A stretch of 8,542 nucleotides of DNA from Thermoleophilaceae bacterium. Its GTDB lineage: Bacteria; Actinomycetota; Thermoleophilia; Solirubrobacterales; Thermoleophilaceae. The notes under the pieces are model-generated. The model was not told the origin of the DNA. It saw nothing but the letters and a program-made list of their open reading frames with translations, and did no database searches. The stretch covers positions 1 to 8,542 of the forward strand of contig JACCUO010000263.1 in assembly GCA_013811765.1 (NCBI GenBank). The letters are read 5' to 3'. The position numbers and the translations under genes are program-made. Shown here in pieces: positions 6,262 through 8,542 of the stretch; position 1 is the first letter of the stretch, and each line of letters starts with the position of its first letter.

Positions 6262-7157
6262 CTCAGGCCGCGGGCCCAGCCATCGCGGCGGCGGCCCCCG
6301 GGGCGCGCCAGGTCATCGCGGACTACGTGGAGATGACCAAGCCCAAGGTGCAGTCGCTGCTGCTGTTCACGACCGTCTCCGCGATGTTGATCGCGGGCGA
6401 CCCGTCGCTGTCCCTGATCGCGCTCACCTGTCTTGGCGGGTACCTCTCCGCCGGCGGAGCGGGGGCCGTCAACCACTGGTATGACCGCGACATCGACGCG
6501 AGCATGGCGCGCACCGCCGACCGCCCGGTGGCCTCGGGCAGAGTGGCGCCCCGCGCGGCGCTCGCCTACGGCATCGTGCTGGCGGCGCTGGCCTTCGTGG
6601 TGCTGTCGATCGGGGTGAACCCGCTCGCCGCTGCCCTCTCGCTCTCGGGCTTCCTCGGTTACACGCTGGTCTACACGATGTGGCTGAAACGCTCCACGCC
6701 GCAGAACATCGTGATCGGCGGCGCCGCCGGCGCGGTCCCGCCGCTCGTGGGGTGGGCGGCCGTCACCGGGGGGCTCGGCTGGACCGCGCTCTATCTGTTC
6801 GCGATCGTCTTCTACTGGACCCCGCCCCACTTCTGGGCGCTATCGCTGCTGATGAAGGACGACTACGCGAAGGCCGGGGTGCCGATGCTGCCCGTCGTGC
6901 GCGGCGAACGCGAGACGCGCAAGCAGATCCTCCTCTACTCGCTGCTCCTCTACGCGGTCAGCCAGTTGCCCTTCTGCGCGGGCGGGTTCGACGGCATCTA
7001 CCTTGCCGCCTCGATCACCCTCGGGGGCGTCTTCATCTTCGGGGCGGTCCGCCTCTACCGCCGCGCGGACCGTCGCTCGGCACTTTGGCTCTACCTGTAC
7101 TCGCTCGCCTACCTCGCGCTGCTGTTCGCCGCGATGGTGGCGGACGTACGGATCTGA
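6258..7157 (+). CDS. ctaB: Protoheme IX farnesyltransferase (heme O synthase)
   Basis: A 299-residue member of the UbiA prenyltransferase superfamily. It transfers a farnesyl group from farnesyl diphosphate to the vinyl group of heme B, making heme O, the substrate of CtaA. Motifs in order are MTKPKVQSLLLFTT (26-39), the first Asp-rich motif NHWYDRDID (72-80, with N72, D76, D80) followed by RTADRPV, KRSTPQNIVIGG (144-155), GAVPPLVGW (158-166), and WTPPHFWALSL (187-197) with DDYAKAGVPMLPVV (201-214). The aspartates bind Mg-diphosphate in this family. About nine membrane helices are expected. The frame is open upstream to 6051, but that stretch lies inside ctaA and is not prenyltransferase-like. 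ATG 6258, which overlaps the ctaA stop as ATGA, is the natural start. It is the last gene of the operon. Confidence 0.96.
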   Translation: MTQAAGPAIAAAAPGARQVIADYVEMTKPKVQSLLLFTTVSAMLIAGDPSLSLIALTCLGGYLSAGGAGAVNHWYDRDIDASMARTADRPVASGRVAPRAALAYGIVLAALAFVVLSIGVNPLAAALSLSGFLGYTLVYTMWLKRSTPQNIVIGGAAGAVPPLVGWAAVTGGLGWTALYLFAIVFYWTPPHFWALSLLMKDDYAKAGVPMLPVVRGERETRKQILLYSLLLYAVSQLPFCAGGFDGIYLAASITLGGVFIFGAVRLYRRADRRSALWLYLYSLAYLALLFAAMVADVRI

Positions 7158-7180
7158 GCGAGGCTGATCGTCACGCTGAG

Positions 7181-7208
7181 CGGGGCCCCGCCTCACGGCG
7201 AGGCCCCG
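7181..7208. terminator. Strong hairpin between ctaB and the convergent secreted-protein gene
   Basis: CGGGGCC (7181-7187) pairs with GGCCCCG (7202-7208). The inner CGCC/GGCG pairs continue the stem to a 4-nt loop at 7193-7196. On the plus strand there is one C-A mismatch (7188/7201). In minus-strand RNA the same position is a U-G wobble and the loop is GUGA, a GNRA-type loop, so the stem is a continuous 12 bp. It lies 23 nt after the ctaB stop and 20 nt past the minus-strand gene's stop, fitting a shared terminator that is stronger for the minus strand. No U-run follows. Confidence 0.6.
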
Positions 7209-7228
7209 GAGCGCTCCGAAAGCGGCGT

Positions 7229-8104
7229 CTACCGGGAGGCGTTGGCGAACATCCCCTGGAGCACGTTCAGGCCGGGCAGGCCACCCGCACCGAACAGGCC
7301 GCCAAGACTCCCGACGCCTGTCGTGCCCCCTGGCGCCGTCGGCGCGCCGCCAAAGAGTCCCGTGAAGAGATCCCGTACCAGTGTCGTGACCATCTGGAGC
7401 TGACCGGTCACCAGCGTCAGCGCCGTATTCACGATCGGCTGGGCGGAGGCGGGGAGCATGCCCACGATTCCCTGCAGTCGTCCGATGGCATCGTTGATCG
7501 CGTCCGTGGCGAGCGCGAGCGCCTGGGTGAGGATCGCCGCCACGTCCACCGGCAGGGCGGGGTTGCCGAGAGCGACGGTGAGCGCCTGGACCTCGTCCTT
7601 GCCGTCGCTCGACAGCAGCGCGATGACCTGGGCGAGGTAGGGCCTGGCTTCTGCCGGCACCTGGTCGAGCATCTGAGTCAGAACCTCGACGACCCGCTCA
7701 CGGGTAACGATGCACGCCTTGATCGCCTGGGCGATCGCCACCTGCGGGTCGCCACCGACCTGGGCAACGATCTGCGAGAGCGAGTCCGCACACTCGTTTG
7801 CCACGGATCCGACCATGCGCACCGAACGGCCGTAGCTCTCTGCCCCGGCAAGGCTGCCGGTCGAGCCGCGCAGCCTACGGACCTGTCCTTCCGCGCTCCG
7901 CAGGTGGCGGCGGTACCTGCGCAGCTCCCTTGCGGCGGCGGTGTCGCGATTGCGGCTCGCCAGCGAGACAACGCGGTCGAGCGACTTGTCGGCCGCGACG
8001 ACCTGCGCGCGGACCTTGGATACGGGCTTGGCCTCGGCGGTCGCGGGCACGGCGACGAGCGTCGCCATCAATGCTCCCGCGGCCAGACGGGTGGTGAGCT
8101 TCAT
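7229..8104 (-). CDS. Secreted protein of unknown family
   Basis: A 291-residue protein starting at ATG 8102-8104, with an AGGAGG ribosome-binding site 4 nt upstream. I do not recognise the family. Residues 1-25 form a clear signal peptide (MKLTTRLAAGALMATLVAV, with likely cleavage after TAEA). Residues 29-80 are charged and probably helical (RELRRYRRHLRSAEGQVRR). A mainly helical, Ala/Val/Leu-rich region runs from about 95 to 250, with two cysteines (C105, C131) that could form a disulfide after export. Then comes a Gly-rich low-complexity segment (about 252-277, GGAPTAPGG and GSLGGLFGAGG) and a short hydrophobic end. No catalytic motif, lipobox or sortase signal is visible. It is probably extracellular or envelope-associated. 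Its leader holds a candidate c-di-GMP riboswitch, the best clue to its role: such switches often control exported, surface or motility functions. The frame extends to a GTG at 8164, but that codon lies inside the aptamer. Confidence 0.8.
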   Translation of the reverse strand: MKLTTRLAAGALMATLVAVPATAEAKPVSKVRAQVVAADKSLDRVVSLASRNRDTAAARELRRYRRHLRSAEGQVRRLRGSTGSLAGAESYGRSVRMVGSVANECADSLSQIVAQVGGDPQVAIAQAIKACIVTRERVVEVLTQMLDQVPAEARPYLAQVIALLSSDGKDEVQALTVALGNPALPVDVAAILTQALALATDAINDAIGRLQGIVGMLPASAQPIVNTALTLVTGQLQMVTTLVRDLFTGLFGGAPTAPGGTTGVGSLGGLFGAGGLPGLNVLQGMFANASR

Positions 8105-8107
8105 CTT

Positions 8108-8210
8108 GCCTCCTCGGGCAACTGGGCCGCCTCCGACGGGAGGTCCCTGGTTTTGCGTGCCCACCTCGCGGCGGGTTTGCCTTTGTCTCAGGCGAGTATC
8201 GGCAGGAGGC
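8108..8210 (-). promoter_or_regulatory. Candidate cyclic-di-GMP-I (GEMM-I) riboswitch in the 5' leader
   Basis: Read on the minus strand, the leader has the GEMM-I layout. AAAGGCAAA (8184-8176) leads into a 6-bp helix CCCGCC/GGTGGG (8175-8170 with 8165-8160) capped by the GNRA loop GCGA. Then come CACGCAAAACC (8159-8149), a single A linker (8148), a second helix (GGG 8147-8145 with CCC 8126-8124; CCTCC 8143-8139 with GGAGG 8134-8130) and GTTGCC (8122-8117). The family consensus is roughly GGCAAACC, GNRA helix, GACGCAAAGCC, second helix, GGGTTGCC. The positions I equate with the ligand-contacting G20 and A47 of the Vibrio Vc2 aptamer are kept (G8181, A8154). A GCCTCCT (8210-8204) upstream can pair with AGGAGGC (8114-8108), closing the structure over the Shine-Dalgarno. 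One conserved pair is lost (C8179 faces A8151), so it may be a variant or a weakened copy. Confidence 0.68.
8109..8114 (-). promoter_or_regulatory. Ribosome-binding site of the secreted-protein gene, within a switchable helix
   Basis: AGGAGG on the minus strand, 4 nt before the ATG at 8102-8104. It decides the start codon. It directly follows the aptamer's GTTGCCCG end and is complementary to CCTCCT at 8209-8204, so it can be hidden by the closing helix. Confidence 0.85.
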
Positions 8211-8239
8211 GCGGGGCCCTTAGCCCTCCTTGGTCCTCC

Positions 8240-8542
8240 TCAGCTTTCGTCAGGCACCCTGTCGGCGCGCGAGCGCTGAAGCTCACGCTCGAACTGCGAC
8301 TGCTCGAACTCCTGGTCGGCCCGGATCACGTGCATCACCGCGTTGATCAGCGCGAGGTGGGTGAACGCCTGGGGGAAGTTACCGAGGTGGCGGCCCGAGC
8401 GCGGGTCGATCTCCTCGGCGTAGAGCTGGAGATCAGAAGCGTGGGAGAGCAACCGCTCGCATAGTGCGCGCGCGTGCGGAAGCTCGCCGATCTCGACCAG
8501 CGCGGAGACGAGCCAGAAGGAGCAGGTCGTGAAGGTCCCCTC
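8240..8542 (-). CDS. Glycoside hydrolase family 15 protein, C-terminal 100 residues (5' end outside window)
   Basis: The minus-strand frame is open from the window edge to the TGA at 8242-8240, giving the last 100 residues of a larger enzyme. It begins [20 protein letters not shown] and continues through [40 protein letters not shown] and INAVMHVI. This is the characteristic end of the (alpha/alpha)6 barrel in bacterial GH15 enzymes, which are inverting glucoamylases or trehalases of roughly 600-700 residues. The glutamate of the EGTF motif is probably a catalytic carboxylate, by analogy with characterised archaeal and bacterial GH15 trehalases; I am not certain of this. Substrate (trehalose, maltose or other alpha-glucosides) cannot be decided from this part. 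The charged tail after residue 73 ([19 protein letters not shown]) is variable. A TTG at 8452 is in frame but is not the start. The next gene on this strand begins 135 nt downstream. Confidence 0.9.
   Translation of the reverse strand, partial: EGTFTTCSFWLVSALVEIGELPHARALCERLLSHASDLQLYAEEIDPRSGRHLGNFPQAFTHLALINAVMHVIRADQEFEQSQFERELQRSRADRVPDES

Noticed and set aside
8105..8164. Upstream GTG start (8164) for the secreted protein
   Set aside because: It would place 20 Gly/Pro-rich residues before a perfect signal peptide, ignore the AGGAGG before ATG 8104, and lie inside the candidate aptamer.
6680..8464. Long plus-strand open frame (594 codons) across ctaB, the secreted-protein gene and the GH15 end
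   Set aside because: It is antisense or out of frame to well-supported genes, Arg-rich, without recognisable motifs, and typical of spurious open frames in GC-rich DNA.

Overview
The window is GC-rich, gene-dense DNA. It looks like a high-GC actinobacterium, most plausibly class Thermoleophilia (Solirubrobacterales or relatives). That placement rests on GTG/TTG start codons, an A-type cytochrome oxidase locus, a glycosyltransferase and a GH15 enzyme of familiar actinobacterial style, and a calcium-binding-repeat protein ending in a 'CGPGRD...RADRSDR...DCERV' tail that I associate with that class. The lineage is an inference; no rRNA or tRNA gene is present.

Layout. Positions 3-746 (+) hold the C-terminal part of a GT4 glycosyltransferase that starts before the window. 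Convergent to it (814-1734, -) are a UlaG-like metallo-beta-lactamase-fold hydrolase and, just upstream of it, a short RTX-type repeat protein that looks like a surviving C-terminus. Positions 1813-2607 (+) encode a crotonase-family enzyme resembling PaaG. Positions 2713-7157 (+) are an overlapping aerobic-respiration operon: coxB, coxA, ctaA and ctaB. These are cytochrome c oxidase subunits II and I, followed by the two membrane enzymes that turn heme B into heme O and then heme A, the cofactor subunit I needs. Every junction overlaps (17, 4 and 4 nt). Subunit III is not in the window.

Positions 7229-8104 (-) encode a secreted protein of unknown family, convergent with the cox operon across a strong hairpin. 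Positions 8240-8542 (-) are the C-terminal 100 residues of a GH15 glucoamylase/trehalase-type enzyme that continues beyond the window.

The most interesting element is the leader of the secreted protein (minus strand, about 8210 to 8108). It carries the hallmarks of a cyclic-di-GMP-I (GEMM-I) riboswitch: a GGCAAA segment, a 6-bp helix capped by a GNRA loop, an ACGCAAA segment, a one-base linker, a second helix, then GTTGCC. A 7-bp helix that would close the aptamer contains the gene's own Shine-Dalgarno sequence, and an upstream AGGAGG copy could compete for the same strand. I infer a c-di-GMP-sensing translational switch controlling an exported protein. One conserved base pair of the aptamer is altered, so function needs testing.
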